Of a stretch of DNA of 8,236 nucleotides, positions 1 to 6,756 are shown piece by piece. Under the pieces are notes generated by a model, which was given only the letters and a program-made list of their open reading frames with translations, had not been told where the DNA came from and ran no database searches. The position numbers were made by a program, and so were the translations under genes. The stretch's first letter is position 1. Every line of letters starts with the position of its first letter. This DNA is from Gammaproteobacteria bacterium (GTDB lineage: Bacteria > Pseudomonadota > Gammaproteobacteria > GCA-001735895), in contig JAASSH010000070.1 of assembly GCA_021767985.1 (NCBI GenBank), positions 1 to 8,236 on the forward strand, given 5' to 3'.

Positions 1-1
1 A

Positions 2-181
2 TGGGAGGGGCACGTGACGCTCGAGTTTTCCAATACGACCCCGTTACCCGCCAAGATTTATGCCAACGAAGGCGTGGCGCAGATGCTGTTCTACGAATCG
101 GACGAGGTCTGCGAAATCTCCTACAAGGATCGCGGCGGCAAGTACCAGGGACAAAAGGGCGTCACTCTCCCCAAGGCCTGA
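2..181 (+). CDS. dcd: dCTP deaminase, C-terminal 59 residues (5' end outside window)
   Basis: This is the 3' end of a gene read from base 2 to the TGA at 179-181. The peptide begins [20 protein letters not shown] and ends [13 protein letters not shown]. It matches from memory the C-terminus of the roughly 188-residue Pseudomonas-type dCTP deaminase. The enzyme deaminates dCTP to dUTP in the cytoplasm, feeding dTMP synthesis; it is a homotrimer of the dUTPase fold. The Glu of the V-T-L-E-F motif (codon 23-25) aligns with the catalytic Glu138 of E. coli Dcd. The other catalytic residues (Ser/Arg of the S-x-x-x-R motif) lie upstream of the window. The gene is convergent with the HAD phosphatase, only 40 bp away, and I see no strong terminator in that gap. 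The ATG at position 1 belongs to a shadow frame and is not the start of this gene. Confidence 0.93.
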   Translation, partial: WEGHVTLEFSNTTPLPAKIYANEGVAQMLFYESDEVCEISYKDRGGKYQGQKGVTLPKA

Positions 182-221
182 TGCCTTCGAAATGCTCTTC
201 CGCGAGAGTCAGGTCTGGAGA

Positions 222-875
222 CTACTTTAGATCGATGATCTTCCAGTTGCGGGATTCGGCAATCGCCCTGAGTTCATCGTCGGGATGGACGGTGACCGGA
301 TTGTCGACCTGCTCGAGCAGCGCCAGATCGTTGATCGAATCGCTGTAGAAATAGCTGCCCTCCAGGGTATGCGCGGTACGGGCCAGCCATTCCTGTAACA
401 CGGTAACCTTGCCCTCCTGGTAGGTCGGTGTGCCCAGGTAACGGCCGGTGTAGCGATTATCAAGAATCTCAGGCTCGGTCGAGAGAATTACCGGGACTCC
501 CAGCAGGGCTGCGATCGGCTCGGTAATGAACAGGTTGGTTGCACTGATTATGAGCAGTTCGTGTTCCTGGGCGCGATGCTGATCGAGCAAATCGTCGGCA
601 CCTGCGACGACGATCGGTTTGATCCAGTTTTCAACGTAATCGGCCCGCCACCGGTAAAGCTCTTCAAGGCTGTAGCGCGTCAGCGGTGCCAGCGAAAACT
701 CGAGATACGTGTCATTATCGAGTTCTCCGCGCTGGTAATCCTCGTAAAATACCTGGTTGCGTTGACGGTATTCCTGCTCGTCGACGATCTTGTTCTCGAC
801 CATGTATTCGCCCCACAGGTAATCGCTGTCGCCGTTTAGCAACGTGTGATCGAGGTCAAATATCGCGAGTGTCAT
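222..875 (-). CDS. HAD-superfamily subfamily IB phosphatase (SerB-like; PA0335-type)
   Basis: A complete 217-residue protein with all HAD phosphatase motifs. Motif I is FDLDHTLL (nucleophile Asp7, acid/base Asp9), motif II is the Ser of IISAT (Ser111), motif III is Lys156 in QEGK, and motif IV is [11 protein letters not shown] (Asp179, Asp183). The helical insertion after motif I (about residues 15-90) is the C1 cap typical of SerB-like IB enzymes. These enzymes dephosphorylate small phosphometabolites in the cytoplasm with Mg2+. The start is ATG (873-875), preceded by a GGGAAG ribosome site (882-887). The gene is divergent from rppH, as in Pseudomonas, where the neighbour PA0335 is, as I recall, reported as a histidinol-phosphate phosphatase. 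That substrate is only a hypothesis here: no his genes are in the window, and phosphoserine or another phosphate ester is equally compatible with the motifs. Family assignment is firm; substrate is unknown. Confidence 0.87.
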   Translation of the reverse strand: MTLAIFDLDHTLLNGDSDYLWGEYMVENKIVDEQEYRQRNQVFYEDYQRGELDNDTYLEFSLAPLTRYSLEELYRWRADYVENWIKPIVVAGADDLLDQHRAQEHELLIISATNLFITEPIAALLGVPVILSTEPEILDNRYTGRYLGTPTYQEGKVTVLQEWLARTAHTLEGSYFYSDSINDLALLEQVDNPVTVHPDDELRAIAESRNWKIIDLK

Positions 876-940
876 GCTGGGCTTCCCGTGTATTGGCTTG
901 CTGGGTTCTGAGCGTCTATGTCAGAATGGGCGGTCCTGAT

Positions 941-950
941 TTTATACGAT
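941..950. promoter_or_regulatory. AT-rich -10-like element between the HAD gene and rppH (weak)
   Basis: The 92-bp gap between the divergent HAD and rppH genes should hold a promoter for each. The only AT-rich patch is TTTATACGAT. It reads TATACG toward rppH and, on the other strand, TATAAA toward the HAD gene. No good -35 hexamer lies 16-18 bp away in either direction. If the rppH reading is real, transcription would begin near 953-955, leaving a very short leader before the ATG at 968. This is a tentative call. Confidence 0.22.
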
Positions 951-967
951 TAATGGCAAGCAGCGAA

Positions 968-1459
968 ATGATTGACGTAGATGGCTACCGCGCAAATGTA
1001 GGAATAATACTGTGTAACAACGCTGCCCAGGTGATGTGGGCGCGTCGCGTCGGTCAGGATGCCTGGCAGTTCCCGCAGGGTGGTATCAGCCCTGACGAGG
1101 ACCCTCGGGAAGCGATGTACAGGGAACTTTGGGAGGAAACCGGGTTGAAGCCGGAGCATGTCTCGGTTCTCGGGGCTACCGATAGCTGGCTGCGCTACAA
1201 GCTGCCGCGGCGGCTGATGCGCCGTTCGGAGCCGCGTTGTATCGGTCAAAAACAGCTTTGGTACCTGCTGCGGCTGGAATCCGACGAAGACAGTTTTGAT
1301 CTGAGTGCATCGCATACGCCTGAATTCGATCATTGGAAATGGGTCGACTACTGGTACCCGGCCGAGAACGTGGTCTTCTTCAAACGTCGTGTTTACCAGT
1401 GTGCCCTGGCGCAGCTCGAATCCATGCTGCCGTCGCCTGACGCGGACCGGAGCGACTAA
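968..1459 (+). CDS. rppH: RNA pyrophosphohydrolase (Nudix hydrolase)
   Basis: RppH converts the 5' triphosphate (or diphosphate) end of mRNA to a monophosphate, which triggers RNase E-dependent decay. The 163-residue protein opens [17 protein letters not shown] and keeps the family landmarks [16 protein letters not shown] and C-I-G-Q-K-Q-x-W. The Nudix box G-x5-E-x7-R-E-L-x-E-E-x-G-L spans about residues 38-60 and includes the metal ligands Glu53, Glu56 and Glu57, numbered as in E. coli RppH. The ATG at 968 is chosen because it gives the same N-terminus as E. coli. An in-frame ATG at 953 would add five residues (MASSE), and neither has a strong ribosome site. The protein ends soon after the Nudix domain and lacks the basic C-terminal tail of the E. 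coli enzyme. ptsP follows 28 bp downstream, the same pairing as in E. coli and Pseudomonas. Confidence 0.97.
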   Translation: MIDVDGYRANVGIILCNNAAQVMWARRVGQDAWQFPQGGISPDEDPREAMYRELWEETGLKPEHVSVLGATDSWLRYKLPRRLMRRSEPRCIGQKQLWYLLRLESDEDSFDLSASHTPEFDHWKWVDYWYPAENVVFFKRRVYQCALAQLESMLPSPDADRSD

Positions 1460-1469
1460 CATTTCAAAC

Positions 1470-1478
1470 GGGGGGAGG
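1470..1478 (+). promoter_or_regulatory. Strong Shine-Dalgarno that fixes the GTG start of ptsP
   Basis: The purine run GGGGGAGG sits in the 28-bp rppH-ptsP gap. Its spacing to the GTG at 1488 is about 9-10 nt, against 18-19 nt to the next in-frame ATG at 1497. It therefore supports the non-ATG start. No promoter-like sequence is visible in the gap, consistent with an rppH-ptsP operon. Confidence 0.7.
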
Positions 1479-1487
1479 CTCTAAATC

Positions 1488-3749
1488 GTGGCATCGATGA
1501 TCCACAGGCTGCAACGAATCGTGCAGGAGGTCAATCGGGCTCCTGATATCGATCGTGCGCTGGTGATGATCACCGAGAGCCTCACGCGCGATCTTACCGC
1601 CGACGCCTGCACCATTTTTCTCGCCAGTAAAGATGATCCCGAGGTAATGGTGCTGCAGGCCTGCAGCGGATTGAATCCCGCTATTATCGGCAAGGTCGAG
1701 CGCAGAATGGGGCAGGGTCTGATCGGTACTATCGCTGCCAAAGCGGAGGCGATGAATTTAACCGATGCCCCGGCGCATAAAAAGTTTTTGCTGGTGCCCG
1801 ATTCGGGGGAAGTCGATTTCCCGATCATGCTGGGGGTGCCGATTATTGCGCACCGGGATGTACTCGGGGTTATCTCGGTGCAGCGCGCGGAAAACGCATT
1901 CAACGAGGATGAAGAGGCGTATCTGACTACCCTGGCGGCGCAGCTGGCGACCTCGATCGAACGCGCCGAGAGCCAGGGACGTTTCAGTACCCAGCAGGTC
2001 ACTCATATGATCACGGGGGTTGCCGGTGCTCCGGGCATGGCGATCGGCGTTGCGATGGTGCTAAACCGCGGGGTCAACCTCGAATCGGTGCCGAACAAGA
2101 AAACCAGCGACATCGAGGGTGACTTGCACAGTTTCAGGCAAGCGGTGCGCAAGGCGAGCGACGAGCTTACCTCGCTGGCGGAAAAAATGCGGGCGACACT
2201 GCCGGAAGAAGAGTGCGCGTTGTTTCTGGCCTACGCTCAGATGCTTAGCGGCGGTTCGCTGATAGACGACACGGAAAAGAGTATCAATGCAGGCAACTGG
2301 GCACCGTCGAGCTGGCGCGACACGGTGGAACAGCACGCCCACGTCTTTTCCCAGATGGAGGACAGGTACCTGGCGGAGCGTGCCAACGACATCCGCGATC
2401 TGGGGTTGCGCGTGCTGCGCAAGCTGATGCTGGAGCAGAGTACCTATATTGATTTTCCCGATCATACCATCCTGGTGGGGGATGAAGTGACCGCGACCGA
2501 TCTTGCGGATGTTCCCACCGATTGCCTGAGTGGAATCGTTTCCGCGCACGGTAGCAGCTCGTCGCACGTCGCGATACTGGCCCACGCACTCGGTATTCCC
2601 GCGGTCATGGGTGTGCCGAATCTGCCGGTCAAGCAACTCGACGGCGTCGAGCTGGTGGTCGATGGTTACAACGGCTCGGCGTTTATCAATCCGGATAAGC
2701 GGGTGCTCGACGAATATAGCCAGTATCTCGAGGAAGAGGCCGCGATCGAGCAGGATTTGATCGGGCTGAAGAATGAGCCCGCGATCACTACCGACAAGCG
2801 CCAGATCTCGCTGCTGGTGAACTCGGGGCTGATGTCCGACTATACGCCGTCCCTGCGCAGCGGCGCCAGGGGCGTCGGGTTGTATCGTACCGAAATTCCG
2901 TTCCAGATCCGCGATCGATTTCCCAGCGAAGAGGAACAGTACCAGATCTATCGTAGCGTGCTCGAGACTTTCAGGGGTATGCCGGTAGTACTGCGTACGC
3001 TCGACGTCGGTGGCGACAAGCCGTTGAGTTATTTTCCGATCAACGAGGCCAATCCCTTTCTCGGTTGGCGTGGGATACGCATTACCCTGGATCATCCCGA
3101 GATATTTATCACCCAGGTGCGCGCAATGATTCGCGCTAATATTGGCCTCAGTAATCTGGAAATCCTGCTGCCGATGGTCAGCGGTCGCGCCGAGCTGGAA
3201 GAAGCCATGTCGTTTATCAGCCGCGTGCGCGACGAAATCGAAGAGGAATCTGGCGAACAAATTCTGTTGCCTCGAATAGGCGCGATGATCGAGGTGCCCT
3301 CGGCGGTTTACCAGATCGAAGATATCTGCCGCCTGGTGGATTTCGTGTCCATCGGAACCAACGACCTGACCCAGTACCTGCTTGCCGTGGATCGCAACAA
3401 TGAGAATGTCGCCGAACTCTATTCGTCGCTGCACCCGGCGGTGTTGAAGGCAATGTGTCAGATCGTCGAAGGTGCCGCGGTCAACGATACCCCGGTAAGC
3501 GTTTGTGGCGAACTTGCCGGCGATCCCCTCGGCGTCATGGCCTTACTCGGCATGGGAATCGACAGTCTTTCGATGAGTGTCGGCAGCCTGTTGCGCGCGA
3601 AGAAGGTTATCGTGTCTTTCAGTTACACCGAGCTGTTTGATTTGCTGCAACAGGCCCTGACCATGTCGGATGCATTCATGATTCGCAAAATGTACGCTCG
3701 CAAGCTGGATGAACGCGGTCTCGGTGGCCTTATCCGCGCCGGCAAATGA
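1488..3749 (+). CDS. ptsP: Phosphoenolpyruvate-protein phosphotransferase PtsP (enzyme I-Ntr)
   Basis: The first enzyme of the nitrogen-related PTS: it autophosphorylates from PEP and passes the phosphate to NPr (PtsO) and on to PtsN. It regulates potassium and nitrogen homeostasis rather than importing sugar. At 753 residues it has the full family length (E. coli 748). An N-terminal GAF domain (about 1-165) is the known glutamine/2-oxoglutarate sensing part in homologues. A PEP-utilising N-domain (about 175-320) follows, then the phosphohistidine swivel domain with His360 in the motif G-S-S-S-S-H-V-A-I (codon 2565-2567). The C-terminal PEP-binding TIM barrel carries GVGLYRTE (Arg467), RTLDVGGDK (Arg503), NPFLGWRGIR, GTNDLTQY (Asn625, Asp626) and CGELAGDP (Cys673). 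All catalytic residues are present. The start is GTG 1488, because a strong GGGGGAGG ribosome site (1470-1477) lies about 9 bp upstream; the ATG at 1497 would be too far. It is probably co-transcribed with rppH. The stop codon lies inside a large hairpin. Confidence 0.97.
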   Translation: MASMIHRLQRIVQEVNRAPDIDRALVMITESLTRDLTADACTIFLASKDDPEVMVLQACSGLNPAIIGKVERRMGQGLIGTIAAKAEAMNLTDAPAHKKFLLVPDSGEVDFPIMLGVPIIAHRDVLGVISVQRAENAFNEDEEAYLTTLAAQLATSIERAESQGRFSTQQVTHMITGVAGAPGMAIGVAMVLNRGVNLESVPNKKTSDIEGDLHSFRQAVRKASDELTSLAEKMRATLPEEECALFLAYAQMLSGGSLIDDTEKSINAGNWAPSSWRDTVEQHAHVFSQMEDRYLAERANDIRDLGLRVLRKLMLEQSTYIDFPDHTILVGDEVTATDLADVPTDCLSGIVSAHGSSSSHVAILAHALGIPAVMGVPNLPVKQLDGVELVVDGYNGSAFINPDKRVLDEYSQYLEEEAAIEQDLIGLKNEPAITTDKRQISLLVNSGLMSDYTPSLRSGARGVGLYRTEIPFQIRDRFPSEEEQYQIYRSVLETFRGMPVVLRTLDVGGDKPLSYFPINEANPFLGWRGIRITLDHPEIFITQVRAMIRANIGLSNLEILLPMVSGRAELEEAMSFISRVRDEIEEESGEQILLPRIGAMIEVPSAVYQIEDICRLVDFVSIGTNDLTQYLLAVDRNNENVAELYSSLHPAVLKAMCQIVEGAAVNDTPVSVCGELAGDPLGVMALLGMGIDSLSMSVGSLLRAKKVIVSFSYTELFDLLQQALTMSDAFMIRKMYARKLDERGLGGLIRAGK

Positions 3750-3797
3750 CCTTTGGGTAAAAATCAGGTATTAACCTGATTTTTACCCAAAGGTCAT
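3746..3797. terminator. Perfect 24-bp inverted repeat after ptsP, probable bidirectional terminator
   Basis: Arms 3746-3769 and 3774-3797 are exact reverse complements over 24 bp, separated by a 4-nt loop (ATTA). The first arm starts at the last base of the ptsP sense codons and contains the TGA stop. Within the stem, a core TCAGGT/ACCTGA hairpin is flanked by AAAAA on the left and TTTTT on the right. On either strand this looks like an intrinsic terminator, a short stem followed by a U-run. The place fits: ptsP ends here from the left and hemJ points in from the right. The extra outer stem is longer than a terminator needs. Confidence 0.75.
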
Positions 3798-3827
3798 CCC
3801 GGAAAGTGCAAAGCACTTATCCGGGAT
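3796..3827. repeat. REP-like palindromic element (bulged hairpin)
   Basis: Outer arms ATCCCGGA/TCCGGGAT (8 bp) enclose an inner stem AAGTGC/GCACTT (6 bp) with a loop of AAA and one bulged A on the 3' side. An imperfect palindrome with a bulge, CCGG-rich ends and an intergenic position is the shape of REP elements mobilised by RAYT transposases in gammaproteobacteria. E. coli REPs share the CCGGAT-stem-ATCCGG architecture. Its first two bases overlap the end of the preceding 24-bp hairpin. Only one copy is in the window, so the repeat status is inferred from shape and not from copy number. It could instead be a second terminator stem. Confidence 0.5.
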
Positions 3828-3971
3828 CTCTAATTTACTCGACGATTTCATCGGCGCTGTGGTTAACCCGATTGGCAATCTTAGCAGCGGATCATTCCGG
3901 AAACTCGTCGGCGTTATCCGATAGACAGCCCTCGATTCCCTCCTAGGCACCTGCATCTTCGGTATTTTAAT
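3828..3971. other. Gene-free spacer between the REP-like element and hemJ
   Basis: About 144 bp with no supported gene, RNA or promoter. It contains the short motif CATTCCGG (3894-3901) and an AT-rich end (TATTTTAATCTAAAA) at the hemJ stop. A 57-codon open frame on the - strand (3956 to 3783) runs through it and both palindromes; I do not regard it as a gene. The stretch may be decayed sequence or flanking repeat sequence. I recognise nothing in it. Confidence 0.5.
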
Positions 3972-4394
3972 CTAAAACGGCTTCACCACCGCCAGGATGA
4001 CCGAGGCGAACAGCACCAGCACCGGGAGTTCGTTAAACCAGCGGTACCAGACGTGTGAGCGTCGGTTGCGTTCGTTGGCGAAGTCGCGCATCAGCTTGCC
4101 GCAATAGAAATGATAAACCACCAGCGCGGCGACCAGCACCAGCTTGATATGCAGCCACAGCATATGCGCGTAGGCGGCCCATGCGTAATCGAACAGCAGC
4201 CAGAAGCCGAAAACCAGGGTTAATACCATCCAGGGGGTAATGAATCGGTAAAGCTTACGCTCCATGAGCCTCAGGCGCGCCTTGACCTCCTCCTCCTCGG
4301 CCATTGCGTGGTTGACGAAAAGGCGCGGCAAATAGAAAAGTCCGGCAAACCAGGCGACCATGAAGATAATGTGAAACGCTTTGACCCAAATCAT
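3972..4394 (-). CDS. hemJ: Protoporphyrinogen IX oxidase HemJ (UPF0093 membrane protein)
   Basis: HemJ oxidises protoporphyrinogen IX to protoporphyrin IX, the penultimate step of haem synthesis, in the inner membrane of bacteria lacking HemG/HemY. The 140-residue protein has the expected length. It has the family signature near the N-terminus: K-A-F-H-I-I-F at residues 5-11 with conserved His8, then W-F-A-G-L-F-Y-L-P-R-L-F-V. The conserved H-x-W-Y-R-W-F-N-E-L-P-V lies at 114-125. Four hydrophobic segments are visible at about 5-27, 52-70, 79-97 and 122-138, matching the known four-helix topology. The start is ATG (4392-4394), preceded by an AAGAGA-like ribosome site at moderate distance. The gene diverges from argC across a 118-bp regulatory gap; this hemJ-argC pairing is also found in Pseudomonas. 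Its 3' end faces ptsP across the palindrome region. Confidence 0.93.
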   Translation of the reverse strand: MIWVKAFHIIFMVAWFAGLFYLPRLFVNHAMAEEEEVKARLRLMERKLYRFITPWMVLTLVFGFWLLFDYAWAAYAHMLWLHIKLVLVAALVVYHFYCGKLMRDFANERNRRSHVWYRWFNELPVLVLFASVILAVVKPF

Positions 4395-4443
4395 TAAAGA
4401 ATCTCTTAGAGAGCTGTGCTAAACAACTGTAGACTATTGTTTT

Positions 4444-4475
4444 TCAATGGTCACGATTGACGATCAATGTATAAT
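4444..4475 (+). promoter_or_regulatory. Probable argC promoter with nested ATTGA/TCAAT half-sites
   Basis: A perfect -10 hexamer TATAAT lies at 4470-4475, 37 bp before the argC ATG. The best -35 at proper spacing is TGGTCA (4448-4453, 16-bp spacer, 4 of 6 consensus), so the promoter may depend on an activator. Three copies of one pentamer in alternating orientation overlap it: TCAAT 4444-4448, ATTGA 4456-4460 and TCAAT 4464-4468. The last two form a 5-3-5 palindrome in the spacer. These could be operator half-sites. They do not match the E. coli ArgR box well. The gap also serves the divergent hemJ, for which I found no convincing promoter. Confidence 0.5.
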
Positions 4476-4512
4476 GCTGCGTCCATTTTAGCGGCTCCAA
4501 ATAGACATTAGA

Positions 4513-5541
4513 ATGATAAAGGTTGGAATAGTTGGCGGCACTGGCTACACCGGTGCGGAATTGATACGACTGCTGGCGTTGCACCCGGGCGCGCGGGTGG
4601 AAGTGATCACTTCCCGCTCCGAGGCGGGTAAGCCGGTGGCTGAGCTGTTTCCAAACCTGCGCGGGTTGGTCGATCTTGATTTTGTCGAACCCTCGGTCGA
4701 TTCCTACCAGAATTGCGACCTGGTCTTTTTCGCTACCCCGAACACCACCGCCATGTCGCAGGCGGAAGCATTGCTCGCCGCCGGTATCAGGGTGATCGAC
4801 CTGGCCGCCGATTTCAGGATCAAGGATATTGCTACCTGGGAAAAATGGTATGGCGCTGCGCATGCCTGCCCGGCGCTGGTGGAGGACGCGGTTTACGGCT
4901 TGCCCGAATTGAACCGCGACGCGATTCGCGGTGCACGCCTGGTGGCTAATCCCGGCTGTTATCCAACCTCGGTAATACTTGCATTGTTGCCATTGTTGAA
5001 GAACGACCTGATCGATCCAGCGAGCATCATCGCGGATTGCAAATCTGGCACTAGCGGCGCCGGGCGTAAGGCCAGCGTGGGAACCGCATTTTGCGAGGTT
5101 ACCGAATCGGTGAAAGCCTACGGCGTGCCGGGCCATCGCCATTTACCCGAGATCCGGGAGATTTTGCGCACGCTCGATGCTAATGCGGACCTGGTGTTTA
5201 CACCTCACCTGATGCCGATGATCCGGGGTATTCATGCCACCGTTTATGCGGATGCGCGTGGTCCTGCCGACCGGGTGCAAGCCGTGTTCGAGAGCTTTTA
5301 TCGCGACGAACCCTTCGTTGACGTGATGCCCGCGGGATCACATCCGGAAACCCGCAGCGTACGCGGAGCCAATACCTGCCGGATCGCCGTGCATTACCTC
5401 GAGGCGGCCAACAAGTACGTGGTGTTATCGGTCGAGGATAACCTGGTCAAGGGTGCCGCCGGGCAGGCGATCCAGAATATGAACCTGATGTTCGGCCTCG
5501 AGGAAGCTTCGGGCCTCGAAGCCCCGGGGGTGATGCCTTGA
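4513..5541 (+). CDS. argC: N-acetyl-gamma-glutamyl-phosphate reductase
   Basis: The third step of arginine (ornithine) synthesis: NADPH-dependent reduction of N-acetylglutamyl-5-phosphate to the semialdehyde, in the cytoplasm. The 342-residue protein has the long (type 1) ArgC length. The nucleotide-binding loop is [13 protein letters not shown] at 5-17. The catalytic Cys149 lies in VANPGCYPT, followed by the SGTSGAGR loop (178-185) and the catalytic-His motif [11 protein letters not shown] (204-214). The C-terminal dimer/substrate portion ends with [13 protein letters not shown]. The ATG at 4513 starts directly at the conserved MIKVGIVGG; the leader has only a weak purine site (TTAGA). It is the first gene of a four-gene + strand run. 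Its TGA overlaps the TTG start of the next gene by 4 nt, suggesting translational coupling to a protein with no known link to arginine. Confidence 0.98.
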   Translation: MIKVGIVGGTGYTGAELIRLLALHPGARVEVITSRSEAGKPVAELFPNLRGLVDLDFVEPSVDSYQNCDLVFFATPNTTAMSQAEALLAAGIRVIDLAADFRIKDIATWEKWYGAAHACPALVEDAVYGLPELNRDAIRGARLVANPGCYPTSVILALLPLLKNDLIDPASIIADCKSGTSGAGRKASVGTAFCEVTESVKAYGVPGHRHLPEIREILRTLDANADLVFTPHLMPMIRGIHATVYADARGPADRVQAVFESFYRDEPFVDVMPAGSHPETRSVRGANTCRIAVHYLEAANKYVVLSVEDNLVKGAAGQAIQNMNLMFGLEEASGLEAPGVMP

Positions 5542-6263
5542 GTAGCCTGCACCGCGGATTTCAGGTCAGGCAGCACAAACCGTGGAAGGTCTGGCTGGGC
5601 GTTGTCCTGTTGATTGGCCTGATGGCAATGTTTTTCTACCTGGGCAAAAACTACCAGTCCTATCAACTCGAGCACATGATGCTGGAGCGTGAAACCCTGG
5701 TCAGCCGCATCGACGAACTCGAAACCCGGAACCATAACCTGGTGCAAAAAAATGCCCATCTCGAAGGCGGCAGTAAAATCGAACGGGATGCTTACGAGCT
5801 GGCGAATCGGGAGCTGGCCAGATTGCAGCAGGAATTGCTGGCGCAAAAGGAAGAGCTGGTATTCTACCGGGGTATCGTATCGCCCAAGGATGCTGCCCTG
5901 GGTGTGAATCTGCAGTCATTCGAAGTGCGTAAAAAGAACAGCCAGAACCAGTACAGTGTTAAAATGATCCTGACCAAGAGCGGTAAAAGCACCAAAAAGA
6001 TATCGGGTGGTGCCAACGTGGTAATTCGAGGAGAGAATGGCGGTAGTGTCAGCGAATTGAAATTGACCGACCTGGCGCTTGAAAATTCGAAGATAGGCAC
6101 CAAGTTTGCCTTCAGGTACTTCCAGGTTTTCGAGGGAGATATCGCGTTACCTGAAGGATTCGAGCCTTTCGAGGTGGAAATAGGCATCAAACCTACTACA
6201 AAGAAGGTAAAATCTTTTTCAGAAACTATTTCGTGGACGCGTGTATTGTCCGAGGGAGTATAA
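5538..6263 (+). CDS. DUF6776-type inner-membrane coiled-coil protein, function unknown
   Basis: A 241-residue protein with no established function. A short basic cytoplasmic start ([13 protein letters not shown]) precedes one transmembrane helix at about 17-36. A charged heptad-like coiled coil follows at about 42-112, with the family-like stretch [22 protein letters not shown] at its end. The C-terminal domain (about 120-241) is beta-rich. The predicted topology is a bitopic membrane protein with a periplasmic coiled coil and beta domain. I assign it to DUF6776 from memory of the domain layout and of the same position in Pseudomonas (PA0663). The start is TTG 5538, in the 4-nt TTGA overlap with argC, with a GGGGGTG ribosome site just upstream inside argC. 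No later in-frame start would keep the transmembrane segment whole. The bactofilin gene follows with no gap, so the two are probably made together. Confidence 0.8.
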   Translation: MSSLHRGFQVRQHKPWKVWLGVVLLIGLMAMFFYLGKNYQSYQLEHMMLERETLVSRIDELETRNHNLVQKNAHLEGGSKIERDAYELANRELARLQQELLAQKEELVFYRGIVSPKDAALGVNLQSFEVRKKNSQNQYSVKMILTKSGKSTKKISGGANVVIRGENGGSVSELKLTDLALENSKIGTKFAFRYFQVFEGDIALPEGFEPFEVEIGIKPTTKKVKSFSETISWTRVLSEGV

Positions 6264-6707
6264 ATGTTTGGCAGAAAAAAAGGCTTCAACGCGGCCCGCA
6301 TCGACACACTAGTCGGTCAGGGTACCGAGATTAACGGTGATCTGGTGTTTTCCGGTGGCCTGCACGTGGACGGTAAGGTAAACGGTAACGTCATAGCCGA
6401 AGAGGGCAGCACCGCGCTCCTGATACTGAGCGAGTTCGGCCGCATCGAGGGTGAAGTCAAGGTGCCCAATATGGTGCTGAACGGTGAGATAGTAGGCGAT
6501 GTCTATGGATCGACCCGTGTCGAGCTGGCGCCCAAGTCGAGAGTCAAGGGTAGCGTGTATTACAACCTGATCGAGATGGCGATTGGCGCCGAGGTCAACG
6601 GGGGACTGGTACATCAACCCGCGGGCTCCGAGTTGCCCAAGCGACTGGAAGACAAATCGAATAACCACCACGGCGGTGGCAAGACCGAACCGGTAACCGA
6701 AAACTGA
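6264..6707 (+). CDS. Bactofilin (polymer-forming cytoskeletal protein, DUF583)
   Basis: A bactofilin: it self-assembles without nucleotide into filaments on the cytoplasmic membrane face and scaffolds cell-wall or morphogenetic proteins in studied species. The 147-residue protein starts MFGRKKGFN. It then has the right-handed beta-helix core (about 12-117) seen as short hydrophobic/Gly repeats such as [41 protein letters not shown] and [15 protein letters not shown]. The core ends in a disordered polar tail (about 118-147) with HHGGG. Flexible ends around a compact core are typical. The ATG directly follows the upstream TAA, with a GAGGGAG ribosome site (6252-6258) inside the upstream gene. 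The context links it to the DUF6776 protein, a plausible membrane partner. In better-studied bacteria some bactofilins pair with M23 peptidases; none is visible in this window. Confidence 0.93.
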   Translation: MFGRKKGFNAARIDTLVGQGTEINGDLVFSGGLHVDGKVNGNVIAEEGSTALLILSEFGRIEGEVKVPNMVLNGEIVGDVYGSTRVELAPKSRVKGSVYYNLIEMAIGAEVNGGLVHQPAGSELPKRLEDKSNNHHGGGKTEPVTEN

Positions 6708-6756
6708 TTTCGCGTGTTATCCTACCGCCTGGACTGCAAATGGTACGAGTAACGTT

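Noticed and set aside
182..221. A terminator between dcd and the HAD gene
   Set aside because: Only 4-bp stems (for example CTCT/AGAG) can be drawn and there is no U-run.
1..348. A 115-codon + strand frame from the ATG at position 1
   Set aside because: It is in a different frame from the clear Dcd C-terminus and runs into the antisense of the HAD gene.
953..967. ATG 953 as the rppH start
   Set aside because: It adds five residues not found in E. coli RppH and has no ribosome site. Not excluded outright, but less likely than 968.
950..1462. A 170-codon open frame antisense to rppH
   Set aside because: It mirrors rppH, shows no family resemblance and has no ribosome site.
2061..3434. A 457-codon open frame antisense to ptsP
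   Set aside because: It lies wholly opposite a gene with all catalytic motifs, and its sequence has no recognisable domain. Long antisense frames are a common by-product of the codon bias at this GC content.
3783..3956. A 57-codon - strand open frame starting MQVPRRESR and ending at a TAA inside the 24-bp palindrome
   Set aside because: It runs through both palindromes, has no ribosome site, and its sequence reads like translated repeat DNA. Not supported as a gene.
4457..4475. TTGACG (4457-4462) as the -35 for the TATAAT at 4470
   Set aside because: The spacer would be only 7 bp, too short for a sigma-70 promoter. The hexamer is part of the ATTGA/TCAAT palindrome.
4444..5142. A 232-codon open frame antisense to argC extending into the hemJ-argC gap
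   Set aside because: It opposes a certain argC gene, and its start lies within the coding region of argC with no supporting signal.
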